This document shows positions 25,856 through 34,210 of a DNA stretch of 64,000 nt, piece after piece. A model generated the notes under the pieces. It saw only the letters and a program-made list of their open reading frames with translations. It was not told where the DNA came from and searched no databases. The position numbers and the translations under genes were made by a program. Source of the stretch: Caballeronia hypogeia (GTDB taxonomy: Bacteria > Pseudomonadota > Gammaproteobacteria > Burkholderiales > Burkholderiaceae); assembly GCF_001544875.2 (NCBI RefSeq), contig NZ_FCOA02000027.1, positions 1 through 64,000 of the forward strand, read 5' to 3'. Each line of letters starts with the position of its first letter. The first letter of the stretch is position 1.

Positions 25856-26050
25856 ATGAAGGCAACTGAACTTCGCCAGAAAGACCAGGCCGCGCTCAAC
25901 AAGGAGCTGTCGGACCTGCTCAAGGCGCAATTTGGCTTGCGTATGCAGCTCGCGACCCAGCAGCTCACGAACACGAGCCAGCTGAAGAAGGTCCGTCGCG
26001 ACATCGCACGTGTGCGCACCGTCATGACCGAGAAGGCGAACCAGAAATGA
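25856..26050 (+). CDS. rpmC: 50S ribosomal protein L29
   Basis: L29 sits near the tunnel exit beside L23. Two ATG codons are adjacent; I chose the second (25856) because AAGGAG at 25844-25849 is then six bases away and the product is 64 residues (MKATELRQKDQAALNKEL). The stop overlaps the rpsQ start by four bases (ATGA). Confidence 0.97.
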   Translation: MKATELRQKDQAALNKELSDLLKAQFGLRMQLATQQLTNTSQLKKVRRDIARVRTVMTEKANQK

Positions 26051-26319
26051 ACGATAGCGTAAAAACCTCGCTCAAGCGGACGCTGGTCGGCAAGGTCGTC
26101 AGCAACAAGATGGACAAGACGGTCACCGTGCTGGTCGAGCACCGCGTGAAGCATCCGATCTACGGCAAGTACGTCGTGCGCTCGAAGAAGTATCACGCGC
26201 ATGATGACGCGAACACGTACAACGAAGGCGATCTCGTCGAAATCCAGGAAACCCGTCCGATTTCGAAGACGAAGGCCTGGGTTGTGTCGAAGCTGGTTGA
26301 AGCCGCTCGCGTGATCTGA
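26047..26319 (+). CDS. rpsQ: 30S ribosomal protein S17
   Basis: S17 is a primary 16S rRNA-binding protein of the 30S body. 90 residues with an OB-fold and the RTLVGKVVSNKMDKTVTV start region. It overlaps rpmC by four bases and is the last gene of the S10 cluster; a 296-base gap with its own promoter follows before rplN. Confidence 0.99.
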   Translation: MNDSVKTSLKRTLVGKVVSNKMDKTVTVLVEHRVKHPIYGKYVVRSKKYHAHDDANTYNEGDLVEIQETRPISKTKAWVVSKLVEAARVI

Positions 26320-26368
26320 AGCCGAAGTTAGGCGATGCTGTAAGTAGTTGTATCGCAGTAAGTTTCGC

Positions 26369-26405
26369 TTGCAAGACCGGGATTATTTGTTATAATCTCG
26401 GTCTT
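26369..26405 (+). promoter_or_regulatory. Promoter embedded in a hairpin upstream of rplN (spc operon)
   Basis: TTGCAA at 26369-26374 and a perfect TATAAT at 26391-26396 are 16 bases apart. The spacer and -10 coincide with a 14-base inverted repeat, AAGACCGGGATTAT (26373-26386) and ATAATCTCGGTCTT (26392-26405), with one wobble and a five-base loop. Transcription would start about 26403, leaving a 210-base leader with no gene before rplN. The same design occurs before rplC and rplQ. Confidence 0.75.
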
Positions 26406-26615
26406 CCCTCTTTGTGGGAGCCCCGTCGCGGGCGAAATTGGTGGGGGAAGCCGGCTTGGGCGCCAGCCTGAGTCGACAGATTCACCGGATTGCGATGGCG
26501 GGTTTCGTCTGCCGTTGCTGCCTGTTCTAACCCAAGCAGCCATTTGGCTGACGGGACCAAGACTGACCGGCTGTGCCATGGTGGTGCAATCGGATTAAGT
26601 TGGGAAAGATAAACC

Positions 26616-26984
26616 ATGATCCAGACCGAAACTCGGCTTGAAGTGGCCGACAACACGGGTGCGCGTGAAGTCATGTGCATCAAGGTGCTCGGCGGCTCGA
26701 AGCGTCGTTACGCAAGCATTGGCGACATCATCAAGGTGACCGTCAAGGAAGCGACGCCGCGCGGACGCGTGAAAAAGGGCGAAATTTACAACGCCGTGGT
26801 CGTTCGTACGGCCAAGGGCGTGCGTCGCCAAGATGGCTCGCTCATCAAGTTCGATGGCAATGCCGCCGTTCTGTTGAACACGAAGCTCGAGCCGATCGGC
26901 ACGCGTATTTTTGGGCCGGTTACGCGTGAACTGCGTAGCGAACGATTCATGAAGATCGTTTCGCTCGCGCCGGAAGTGCTGTAA
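26616..26984 (+). CDS. rplN: 50S ribosomal protein L14
   Basis: L14 lies at the subunit interface, forms a bridge to 16S rRNA and binds the silencing factor RsfS. 122 residues starting MIQTETRLEVADNTGAREV. First gene of the spc cluster, downstream of the strong promoter at 26369-26396. GGGAAAG precedes the ATG. Confidence 0.99.
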   Translation: MIQTETRLEVADNTGAREVMCIKVLGGSKRRYASIGDIIKVTVKEATPRGRVKKGEIYNAVVVRTAKGVRRQDGSLIKFDGNAAVLLNTKLEPIGTRIFGPVTRELRSERFMKIVSLAPEVL

Positions 26985-26993
26985 GGAGTCGCG

Positions 26994-27302
26994 ATGAACA
27001 AGATTCGCAAGGGTGACGAAGTCATCGTCACCACCGGCAAGGACAAGGGCAAGCGCGGCACCGTGCTGGCCGTTGGGGAAGATCGTGTGACGGTCGAGGG
27101 TATCAACCTCGTCAAGAAGCACGTGAAGCCGAACCCGATGAAGGGTACGACGGGCGGCGTGGAAGCCAAAACGATGCCGCTGCATATTTCGAACGTCGCA
27201 TTGGTCGACGCGAACGGCAAGGCATCGCGCGTTGGCATCAAGGTCGAAGACGGCAAGAAGGTTCGCTTCTTGAAGTCGACCGGCGCCACGCTCAACGCCT
27301 GA
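26994..27302 (+). CDS. rplX: 50S ribosomal protein L24
   Basis: L24 is an assembly initiator of the 50S subunit and lies near the tunnel exit. 102 residues with a KOW motif near the start (IRKGDEVIVTTGKDKGKRG). AAGGAG precedes the ATG, nine bases after rplN. Confidence 0.99.
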   Translation: MNKIRKGDEVIVTTGKDKGKRGTVLAVGEDRVTVEGINLVKKHVKPNPMKGTTGGVEAKTMPLHISNVALVDANGKASRVGIKVEDGKKVRFLKSTGATLNA

Positions 27303-27316
27303 CGCGGAGTTAAAAA

Positions 27317-27856
27317 ATGGCTCGTCTGCAAGAGATTTACAAAGAAAAGGTTGTGCCGCAACTGGTTGAAAAGTTCGGTTACAAGTCGGTCATGGAAGTG
27401 CCGCGCCTCACCAAGATCACCCTGAACATGGGTCTTGGCGAAGCCGTCGCTGACAAGAAGGTCCTTGAGCACGCCGTTGGCGACCTCACGAAGATCGCCG
27501 GCCAGAAGCCGGTTATCACCAAGTCGCGTAAGGCAATCGCTGGTTTCAAGATCCGCGAAGGCTACCCGATTGGCACGATGGTTACCCTGCGTGGCAATGC
27601 CATGTACGAATTCCTGGACCGTTTCGTGACGGTTGCGCTGCCTCGCGTGCGTGACTTCCGTGGCGTGTCGGGAAAGGCGTTCGACGGCCGTGGTAACTAC
27701 AACATCGGTGTGAAAGAGCAGATCATTTTCCCCGAAATCGACTACGACAAGATCGACGCGCTGCGTGGGCTGAACATCAGCATCACGACGACTGCGAAGA
27801 CCGACGAAGAAGCAAAGGCATTGCTCGCCGGCTTCAAGTTCCCGTTCAGAAACTGA
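27317..27856 (+). CDS. rplE: 50S ribosomal protein L5
   Basis: L5 binds 5S rRNA and contacts P-site tRNA in the central protuberance. 179 residues, with TKITLNMGLGEAVADKK near residue 30 and the P-site loop region around GYPIGTMVTLRG. GGAG lies nine bases before the ATG. Confidence 0.99.
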   Translation: MARLQEIYKEKVVPQLVEKFGYKSVMEVPRLTKITLNMGLGEAVADKKVLEHAVGDLTKIAGQKPVITKSRKAIAGFKIREGYPIGTMVTLRGNAMYEFLDRFVTVALPRVRDFRGVSGKAFDGRGNYNIGVKEQIIFPEIDYDKIDALRGLNISITTTAKTDEEAKALLAGFKFPFRN

Positions 27857-27863
27857 GGTTACC

Positions 27864-28169
27864 GTGGCTAAACTGGCACTGATCGAACGTGAAAAGAAGC
27901 GCGCGCGCCTGGCAGCCAAGTACGCTCCGAAGCGTGCTGAGCTGAAGGCTGTGATCGACGACGCAAGCAAGTCGGACGAAGAGCGTTACCTCGCGCGTCT
28001 GGCGCTGCAACAACTGCCCCGTAATTCGAACCCCACTCGCAAGCGCAACCGCTGCGCGATCACGGGTCGTCCGCGTGGCACGTTCCGCAAGTTCGGACTC
28101 GCACGCGGCAAGATTCGTGAAATCGCTTTCCGCGGCGAAATCCCTGGCCTGACCAAGGCGAGCTGGTAA
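27864..28169 (+). CDS. rpsN: 30S ribosomal protein S14
   Basis: S14 is needed for assembly of the 30S head. GTG start at 27864 with TGAGG just upstream; 101 residues. It has a single cysteine, so it is the zinc-independent form (long, C-minus) rather than the short four-cysteine form. Seven bases after rplE. Confidence 0.98.
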   Translation: MAKLALIEREKKRARLAAKYAPKRAELKAVIDDASKSDEERYLARLALQQLPRNSNPTRKRNRCAITGRPRGTFRKFGLARGKIREIAFRGEIPGLTKASW

Positions 28170-28183
28170 TAGGAGAAACATAA

Positions 28184-28579
28184 ATGAGCATGAGTGATCC
28201 TATCGCCGATATGCTGACTCGCATCCGCAATGCGCAGATGGTTGAGAAGGTTTCGGTGACTATGCCCTCGTCGAAAGTCAAGGTTGCGATTGCGCAGGTT
28301 TTGAAGGACGAAGGTTATATCGACGACTTCGCGGTGAAGGCTGAAGGTGCGAAGATCGAATTGAACATCGCGTTGAAGTACTACGCTGGCCGTCCGGTTA
28401 TCGAGCGCCTCGAGCGCGTCTCGAAGCCTGGTCTGCGCGTGTACCGCGGTCGCAACGACATTCCGCAGGTCATGAACGGCCTGGGCGTTGCCATCGTCTC
28501 GACGCCGAAGGGTGTGATGACCGATCGCAAGGCGCGCCAGAACGGCGTCGGCGGCGAAGTCATCTGCTACGTCGCTTAA
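28184..28579 (+). CDS. rpsH: 30S ribosomal protein S8
   Basis: S8 organises the central domain of 16S rRNA; in E. coli it represses the spc operon at the rplE site. 131 residues starting MSMSDPIADMLTRIRNAQ and ending with the family segment GVGGEVICYVA. AGGAG lies nine bases upstream. Confidence 0.99.
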   Translation: MSMSDPIADMLTRIRNAQMVEKVSVTMPSSKVKVAIAQVLKDEGYIDDFAVKAEGAKIELNIALKYYAGRPVIERLERVSKPGLRVYRGRNDIPQVMNGLGVAIVSTPKGVMTDRKARQNGVGGEVICYVA

Positions 28580-28597
28580 CGCCTAAGGAGAAGATAC

Positions 28598-29128
28598 ATG
28601 TCTCGAGTAGGTAAAAGCCCGATCGCGCTGCAAGGCGCGGAAGTGGCGATCAAGGGCGACGTCATCACCGTGAAGGGTCCGCTCGGCACGATCTCGCAAT
28701 CGGCTAACAAGCTGGTCGCCGTGACGAACGAAGATGGCACGCTGAAGCTGGCTCCGACGGACGAAAGCCGCGAAGCGAACGCGATGTCCGGCACGATGCG
28801 CGCCCTCCTGGCGAACATGGTGCAGGGCGTTACCAAGGGTTTCGAGCGCAAGCTGACGCTGGTTGGCGTTGGTTATCGTGCGCAAGCGCAAGGCGACAAG
28901 CTGAACCTGTCGCTGGGTTTCTCGCACCCCGTGGTGCACCAGATGCCGGAAGGCGTCAAGGCTGAAACCCCGTCGCAGACCGAAATCGTGATCAAGGGGA
29001 TCGACAAGCAGAAAGTCGGACAGACCGCAGCAGAAGTGCGCGGCTATCGTCCGCCTGAGCCGTACAAGGGCAAGGGCGTGCGTTATTCCGACGAGGTCGT
29101 GATCCTCAAAGAAACGAAGAAGAAGTAA
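28598..29128 (+). CDS. rplF: 50S ribosomal protein L6
   Basis: L6 lies near the factor-binding site at the base of the L7/L12 stalk. 176 residues starting MSRVGKSPIALQGAEV, with two similar alpha/beta domains and the C-terminal signature RPPEPYKGKGVRYSDE. AAGGAG precedes the ATG. Confidence 0.99.
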   Translation: MSRVGKSPIALQGAEVAIKGDVITVKGPLGTISQSANKLVAVTNEDGTLKLAPTDESREANAMSGTMRALLANMVQGVTKGFERKLTLVGVGYRAQAQGDKLNLSLGFSHPVVHQMPEGVKAETPSQTEIVIKGIDKQKVGQTAAEVRGYRPPEPYKGKGVRYSDEVVILKETKKK

Positions 29129-29140
29129 GGGTGCGCAATC

Positions 29141-29506
29141 ATGGATAAGACTCAATCTCGCCTGCGCCGCGCTCGTCAGACGCGTATCAAGATCGCTGAG
29201 CTGCAGGTTCCGCGTCTGGCCGTGCATCGCACGAATACGCATATCTACGCGCAAGTGTTCTCGGCATGCGGCACGAAGGTCGTGGCAAGCGCCTCGACGC
29301 TGGAAGCTGAAGTGCGTGCTGAACTGGCCGACAAGTCGGGCAAGGGCGGCAACGTCACCGCTGCGACCCTGATCGGCAAGCGTATCGCCGAAAAGGCCAA
29401 GGCAGCCGGCATCGAATCCGTCGCCTTTGACCGCTCGGGTTTCCGCTACCACGGCCGCGTGAAGGCGCTGGCTGATGCGGCGCGCGAAGCCGGGCTCAAG
29501 TTCTAA
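29141..29506 (+). CDS. rplR: 50S ribosomal protein L18
   Basis: L18 binds 5S rRNA and, with L5, brings it into the central protuberance. 121 residues, Arg-rich N-terminus and the C-terminal VAFDRSGFRYHGRVKALAD segment. Twelve bases after rplF; the ribosome-binding site is TAAGGG. Confidence 0.99.
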   Translation: MDKTQSRLRRARQTRIKIAELQVPRLAVHRTNTHIYAQVFSACGTKVVASASTLEAEVRAELADKSGKGGNVTAATLIGKRIAEKAKAAGIESVAFDRSGFRYHGRVKALADAAREAGLKF

Positions 29507-29520
29507 GGGAAGAATTCGTC

Positions 29521-30039
29521 ATGGCAAAGATGCAAGCGAAAGTTCAGGCTGACGAACGCGACGATGGCCTGCGCGAAAAGATGATTTCGGTCAACCGCGT
29601 GACCAAGGTCGTGAAGGGTGGCCGGATTCTCGGTTTCGCCGCACTGACCGTGGTTGGCGACGGTGATGGCCGCGTCGGCATGGGCAAGGGCAAGGCAAAG
29701 GAAGTTCCGGTTGCCGTTCAGAAGGCAATGGAACAAGCCCGCCGCAACATGTTCAAGGTGCCCCTGAAGAACGGCACGCTGCAACACGAAGTGCACGGTA
29801 AGCACGGCGCATCCGCAGTCCTCCTCGCTCCGGCGAAGGACGGTACCGGTGTGATCGCTGGCGGCCCGATGCGCGCAGTGTTCGACGTGATGGGCGTGCA
29901 AAACGTCGTGGCCAAGAGCCACGGTTCGACGAACCCGTACAACCTCGTTCGTGCGACGCTGGACGGCCTGCGCAAGCAGTCGACCCCGGCAGACATCGCG
30001 GCGAAGCGTGGTAAGTCCGTCGAAGACATTCTGGGCTAA
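29521..30039 (+). CDS. rpsE: 30S ribosomal protein S5
   Basis: S5 is at the mRNA entry channel and affects decoding accuracy. The 172 residues contain the double-stranded RNA-binding-like N-terminal domain with [17 protein letters not shown] and the loop where spectinomycin-resistance changes occur in other bacteria. AAGGG lies upstream. rpmD follows after ten bases. Confidence 0.99.
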
Positions 30040-30049
30040 GGTGGTCACC

Positions 30050-30232
30050 ATGTCTGAAAAAACTGTCAAGGTTCAGCTCGTCAAGAGCCTGATCGGGACC
30101 CGCGAATCGCACCGCGCAACGGTGCGTGGCCTCGGCCTGCGCCGCCTGAACTCGGTTTCCGAGCTGCAGGACACGCCGGCAGTGCGCGGGATGATCAACA
30201 AGGTTTCGTACCTCGTTAAGGTCATCGCTTAA
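30050..30232 (+). CDS. rpmD: 50S ribosomal protein L30
   Basis: Small 50S protein of 60 residues, starting [18 protein letters not shown] chose ATG 30050 because TAAGGTGG lies just upstream and the length is standard; an earlier in-frame start at 29951 lies inside rpsE and is not plausible. Confidence 0.97.
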
Positions 30233-30261
30233 GCGCGACCCACGGATCCAAGGAGTTGAAC

Positions 30262-30696
30262 ATGGAATTGAATAACCTGAAGCCGGCAGAAGGCGCGAAG
30301 CACGCTAAGCGTCGCGTCGGTCGCGGTATCGGTTCGGGCCTCGGCAAGACCGCGGGCCGCGGCCACAAGGGTCAGAAATCGCGTTCGGGCGGCTTTCACA
30401 AGGTCGGCTTCGAAGGCGGTCAGATGCCTCTGCAGCGTCGTCTGCCGAAGCGTGGCTTCACCTCGCTGACGAAGGAATTCGTCGGTGAAGTGCGCCTGGC
30501 TGATCTGGAAAAGCTGCCGGTCGACGAGATCGATCTCCTGGCGCTGAAGCAAGCGGGTCTGGTCGGCGAGCTCATCAAGAGCGCGAAGATCATCAAGACC
30601 GGCGAAATCACGCGCAAGGTCACGGTCAAGGGTCTGACGGCAACGGCAGGCGCCCGTGCAGCGATCGAAGCCGCTGGCGGCTCGATCGCCGAGTAA
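30262..30696 (+). CDS. rplO: 50S ribosomal protein L15
   Basis: L15 is a late assembly protein of the 50S subunit. I chose ATG 30262 with AAGGAG at 30250-30255, giving 144 residues starting MELNNLKPAEGAKHAKRRVG; a TTG six bases earlier is in frame but too close to that site. The Gly/Arg-rich N-terminal region binds 23S rRNA. Confidence 0.97.
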   Translation: MELNNLKPAEGAKHAKRRVGRGIGSGLGKTAGRGHKGQKSRSGGFHKVGFEGGQMPLQRRLPKRGFTSLTKEFVGEVRLADLEKLPVDEIDLLALKQAGLVGELIKSAKIIKTGEITRKVTVKGLTATAGARAAIEAAGGSIAE

Positions 30697-30738
30697 CTGG
30701 CTCATCGCCGTTACTAGCACTAGCATCGGAGAAGGTAC

Positions 30739-32085
30739 TTGGCTAACAGCCCGAGTCTCGCAAAAACCGGTCGAAGCGCGGCGAAATTCGGCGATCTGCG
30801 TCGGCGTGCAGTGTTCCTGCTGCTGGCGCTGATCGTCTACCGCATTGGTGCGCATATTCCGGTACCCGGCATCGATCCGGATCAACTGGCGAAGCTGTTC
30901 CAAAGCCAGTCGGGCGGCATCCTGGGCATGTTCAACATGTTCTCGGGTGGCGCGCTGTCGCGATTCACGATCTTTGCGCTGGGCATCATGCCCTACATTT
31001 CGGCGTCGATCATCATGCAGTTGCTGTCGATCGTCTCGCCGCAGATGGAAGCGTTGAAGAAGGAAGGACAGGCGGGGCAACGGAAGATCACGCAGTACAC
31101 GCGTATCTTCACCGTGGTTCTGGCGACCTTCCAGGCGTTCGGTATCGCAGTTGCGCTGGAAAATCAGCCAGCTCTGGTTCTGGACCCCGGCATGGTGTTC
31201 CGGCTGACGACGGTCGTCACGCTGGTGACGGGCACGATGTTCCTGATGTGGCTGGGTGAGCAGATCACGGAGCGCGGTCTCGGCAACGGCATTTCGATCA
31301 TCATCTTCGGTGGTATCGCGGCGGGTTTCCCGAATGCGATCGGTGGTCTGTTCGAGCTGGTTCGCACCGGTTCGATGAGCATCATCTCGGCGATCATCAT
31401 CGTGGTGCTGATCGCGGCGGTCACGTATCTGGTCGTGTTCATCGAACGCGGTCAGCGCAAGATCCTCGTGAATTACGCGAAGCGCCAGGTCGGTAACAAG
31501 ATTTACGGCGGACAGTCGTCCCATCTGCCGCTGAAGTTGAACATGTCGGGTGTGATTCCGCCGATCTTCGCGTCGTCGATCATCCTCTTCCCGGCAACCA
31601 TCCTGAACTGGTTCAGTTCGGGTACGCGCACCAACTGGTTCGCGAACACGCTGCACAATGTGGCCGAAGCGCTCAAGCCCGGTCAACCTGTGTACGTGCT
31701 GCTGTATGCGTTGGCGATCGTCTTCTTCTGCTTTTTCTACACCGCACTGGTGTTCAACAGCCGGGAGACCGCCGACAACTTGAAGAAAAGCGGTGCTTTC
31801 GTTCCGGGTATCCGTCCGGGCGATCAGACTGCACGGTATATCGACCGCATCCTCACGCGTCTGACGCTGGCCGGTGCGATCTACATCGTATTCGTGTGCC
31901 TGCTGCCTGAGTTTCTGGTGTTGCGCTGGAACGTGCCGTTTTATTTTGGTGGAACGTCGCTGCTGATCATTGTCGTCGTCACGATGGACTTCATGGCTCA
32001 GGTACAGTCGTACGTTATGTCGCAACAGTATGAGTCGCTGCTCAAGAAGGCAAACTTCAAGGGCGGCAACGTCCCGATGCGTTAA
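30739..32085 (+). CDS. secY: Protein translocase subunit SecY
   Basis: SecY is the ten-helix channel of the inner-membrane Sec translocon. The 448-residue product begins at a TTG (30739), with GGAGAAGG at 30728-30735; no ATG in frame fits, and relatives start at the same place (MANSPSLAKTGRSAAKFG). The plug region near FNMFSGGALSRFTIFALGIM and the MPYISASIIMQLL helix are conserved. Its position between rplO and infA is standard. Confidence 0.98.
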   Translation: MANSPSLAKTGRSAAKFGDLRRRAVFLLLALIVYRIGAHIPVPGIDPDQLAKLFQSQSGGILGMFNMFSGGALSRFTIFALGIMPYISASIIMQLLSIVSPQMEALKKEGQAGQRKITQYTRIFTVVLATFQAFGIAVALENQPALVLDPGMVFRLTTVVTLVTGTMFLMWLGEQITERGLGNGISIIIFGGIAAGFPNAIGGLFELVRTGSMSIISAIIIVVLIAAVTYLVVFIERGQRKILVNYAKRQVGNKIYGGQSSHLPLKLNMSGVIPPIFASSIILFPATILNWFSSGTRTNWFANTLHNVAEALKPGQPVYVLLYALAIVFFCFFYTALVFNSRETADNLKKSGAFVPGIRPGDQTARYIDRILTRLTLAGAIYIVFVCLLPEFLVLRWNVPFYFGGTSLLIIVVVTMDFMAQVQSYVMSQQYESLLKKANFKGGNVPMR

Positions 32086-32093
32086 TTAGGACT

Positions 32094-32312
32094 ATGGCCA
32101 AAGACGATGTAATCCAGATGCAGGGTGAGGTCATCGAAAACCTGCCCAACGCTACTTTCCGGGTGAAATTGGAAAATGGCCATGTGGTCCTGGGGCATAT
32201 TTCCGGAAAGATGCGGATGCACTACATCCGCATCCTGCCGGGCGACAAGGTTACGGTTGAATTGACGCCTTACGATCTGTCTCGTGCGCGGATCGTGTTC
32301 CGGGCGAAGTGA
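32094..32312 (+). CDS. infA: Translation initiation factor IF-1
   Basis: IF-1 binds the ribosomal A site during initiation. 72 residues with an S1-like OB fold (MAKDDVIQMQGEVIENLPNA). AGGA lies eight bases after the secY stop region, 5 bases before the ATG. In E. coli infA is elsewhere; its place between secY and rpmJ is usual in betaproteobacteria. Confidence 0.98.
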   Translation: MAKDDVIQMQGEVIENLPNATFRVKLENGHVVLGHISGKMRMHYIRILPGDKVTVELTPYDLSRARIVFRAK

Positions 32313-32333
32313 TTTAGAAAAAAGGGTAATATC

Positions 32334-32450
32334 ATGAAAGTGATGGCATCGGTTAAGCGCATTTGCCGCAATTGCAAGATCATCAAGCGCAAGGGCGTTG
32401 TGCGCGTGATTTGCAGCTCTGATCCGCGCCACAAACAGCGTCAAGGCTGA
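32334..32450 (+). CDS. rpmJ: 50S ribosomal protein L36
   Basis: Very short gene of 38 residues, starting [20 protein letters not shown]. The zinc-binding residues Cys11, Cys14, Cys27 and His33 are all present, so this is the zinc-containing form. AAAGGG lies about ten bases upstream. Located between infA and rpsM as expected. Confidence 0.97.
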
Positions 32451-32491
32451 ACGCCGCGCTTTTGCTTGCGCTTTTTGTTTGAGGAAAAACA

Positions 32492-32857
32492 ATGGCTCGT
32501 ATCGCAGGGGTTAACATCCCGAATCACCAGCATACCGAGATCGGCCTGACGGCAATCTTCGGCATCGGCCGCACGCGTTCGCGTGGCATCTGCACCGCTG
32601 CTGGCGTGGAATTTTCGAAGAAGGTCAAAGACCTCACCGACGCAGACCTCGAAAAGCTGCGTGACGAAGTGGGCAAGTTCATCGTCGAAGGCGATCTGCG
32701 CCGTGAAGTGACGATGAACATCAAGCGCCTGATGGACTTGGGTTGCTACCGCGGCATGCGCCATCGCAAGGGTCTGCCCCTGCGTGGCCAGCGTACGCGT
32801 ACGAACGCACGTACCCGCAAGGGTCCGCGTCGTGCAGCGCAATCGCTGAAGAAGTAA
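32492..32857 (+). CDS. rpsM: 30S ribosomal protein S13
   Basis: S13 forms bridges to the 50S central protuberance and contacts P-site tRNA with its basic tail. 121 residues, MARIAGVNIPNHQHTEIGL at the start and the RGLPLRGQRTRTNARTRKGP tail. GAGG precedes the ATG. First gene of the alpha cluster. Confidence 0.99.
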   Translation: MARIAGVNIPNHQHTEIGLTAIFGIGRTRSRGICTAAGVEFSKKVKDLTDADLEKLRDEVGKFIVEGDLRREVTMNIKRLMDLGCYRGMRHRKGLPLRGQRTRTNARTRKGPRRAAQSLKK

Positions 32858-32885
32858 GCGGAACTGACAGTTACAGGAAAACGTA

Positions 32886-33290
32886 ATGGCTAAGGCTTCG
32901 AACAACTCCGCGGCGCAACGCGTTCGCAAGAAGGTCAAGAAGAACGTCGCCGAGGGCGTGGTTCACGTTCACGCGTCGTTCAACAACACCATTATCACGA
33001 TCACCGATCGTCAAGGTAACGCGCTGGCATGGGCGACCTCGGGCGGTCAGGGCTTCAAGGGCTCGCGTAAGTCGACGCCGTTTGCAGCCCAGGTCGCAGC
33101 CGAATCGGCTGGCCGCGTGGCAATGGAATACGGCGTGAAGAACCTCGAAGTGCGGATCAAGGGCCCCGGTCCTGGCCGTGAATCGGCGGTGCGCGCGCTG
33201 CATGGTCTTGGCATCAAGATCACCGCGATCTCCGACGTTACGCCGGTCCCGCACAACGGCTGCCGTCCGCCGAAGCGCCGTCGTATCTAA
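32886..33290 (+). CDS. rpsK: 30S ribosomal protein S11
   Basis: S11 lines the mRNA exit region on the 30S platform. 134 residues, with VHVHASFNNTIITITDRQG and the C-terminal PHNGCRPPKRRRI signature. 28 bases after rpsM. A 160-base spacer containing only small imperfect hairpins separates it from rpsD. Confidence 0.99.
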   Translation: MAKASNNSAAQRVRKKVKKNVAEGVVHVHASFNNTIITITDRQGNALAWATSGGQGFKGSRKSTPFAAQVAAESAGRVAMEYGVKNLEVRIKGPGPGRESAVRALHGLGIKITAISDVTPVPHNGCRPPKRRRI

Positions 33291-33450
33291 TACGCCGACG
33301 CAAACCGCATGTTTCCTGTCGATGCGTAAGTATCGGCGGGTTTCGTGCGTTATGCAGTTTTACTAAGCCCACCGTTCGACCCAAAGGGTTCGGACTAGCG
33401 CAGATCGAAGTACCTCGTTAGTCTGCGTGATCAATATTTAAGGATGCAAA

Positions 33451-34074
33451 GTGGCACGCTATACCGGTCCCAAAGCCAAGCTGTCCCGCCGTGAAGGCAC
33501 CGATCTGTTCCTGAAGAGCGCACGCCGCTCGCTCGCCGACAAGTGCAAGCTCGACAGCAAGCCCGGCCAGCACGGCCGCATCTCGGGCGCGCGTACGTCC
33601 GACTACGGCACCCAATTGCGCGAAAAGCAAAAAGTGAAGCGTATCTACGGCGTTCTGGAGCGTCAGTTCCGCCGCTACTTCGCTGAAGCCGACCGCCGCA
33701 AGGGCCCGACGGGCGAAAACCTGCTGCAATTGCTCGAGTCGCGTCTCGACAACGTCGTCTATCGCATGGGCTTCGGCTCGACGCGCGCGGAAGCACGTCA
33801 GCTCGTGAGCCACAAGGCGATCATGGTGAACGGCCAAGTCGCGAACATCCCCTCGCTGCAAGTGAAGTCGGGTGACGTCGTGTCCGTGCGCGAACAGTCG
33901 CGCAAGCAGGCACGTATCGTCGAAGCCCTCTCGCTGGCGCAGCAAGGCGGCATGCCGAGCTGGGTGTCGGTCGACGAGAAGAAGTTCGAAGGCACGTTCA
34001 AGTCGATGCCCGAGCGTAGCGATATCGCCGGCGACATCAACGAAAGCCTGATCGTCGAATTGTATTCGCGTTAA
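33451..34074 (+). CDS. rpsD: 30S ribosomal protein S4
   Basis: S4 nucleates 30S assembly and in E. coli represses the alpha operon. GTG start at 33451 with AAGGAT upstream; 207 residues starting VARYTGPKAKLSRREGTD, with the S4 RNA-binding domain (about 98-160; LESRLDNVVYRMGF, KAIMVNGQ). The N-terminus lacks the zinc cysteines seen in some S4 proteins. Confidence 0.98.
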   Translation: MARYTGPKAKLSRREGTDLFLKSARRSLADKCKLDSKPGQHGRISGARTSDYGTQLREKQKVKRIYGVLERQFRRYFAEADRRKGPTGENLLQLLESRLDNVVYRMGFGSTRAEARQLVSHKAIMVNGQVANIPSLQVKSGDVVSVREQSRKQARIVEALSLAQQGGMPSWVSVDEKKFEGTFKSMPERSDIAGDINESLIVELYSR

Positions 34075-34094
34075 TCGCGGCGGTAATCGGATAG

Positions 34095-34149
34095 ACAGCC
34101 GGGGGAGCCTGATTGCTCGTGGCAAGGGGTGGCCTCGGCTGTTTATTTT
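34095..34149 (+). promoter_or_regulatory. Hairpin between rpsD and rpoA
   Basis: ACAGCCGGGG (34095-34104) pairs with CCTCGGCTGT (34133-34142), one wobble, around a 28-base loop that may fold further; TTATTTTC follows. It may be a leaky terminator or processing site modulating rpoA against rpsD. Function inferred. Confidence 0.4.
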
Positions 34150-34210
34150 CAGGTTGTTACCGGTCAGCCTTATCGGTGTAACGAGCCGAGGGTATTGAAA
34201 AGGAAAACCT

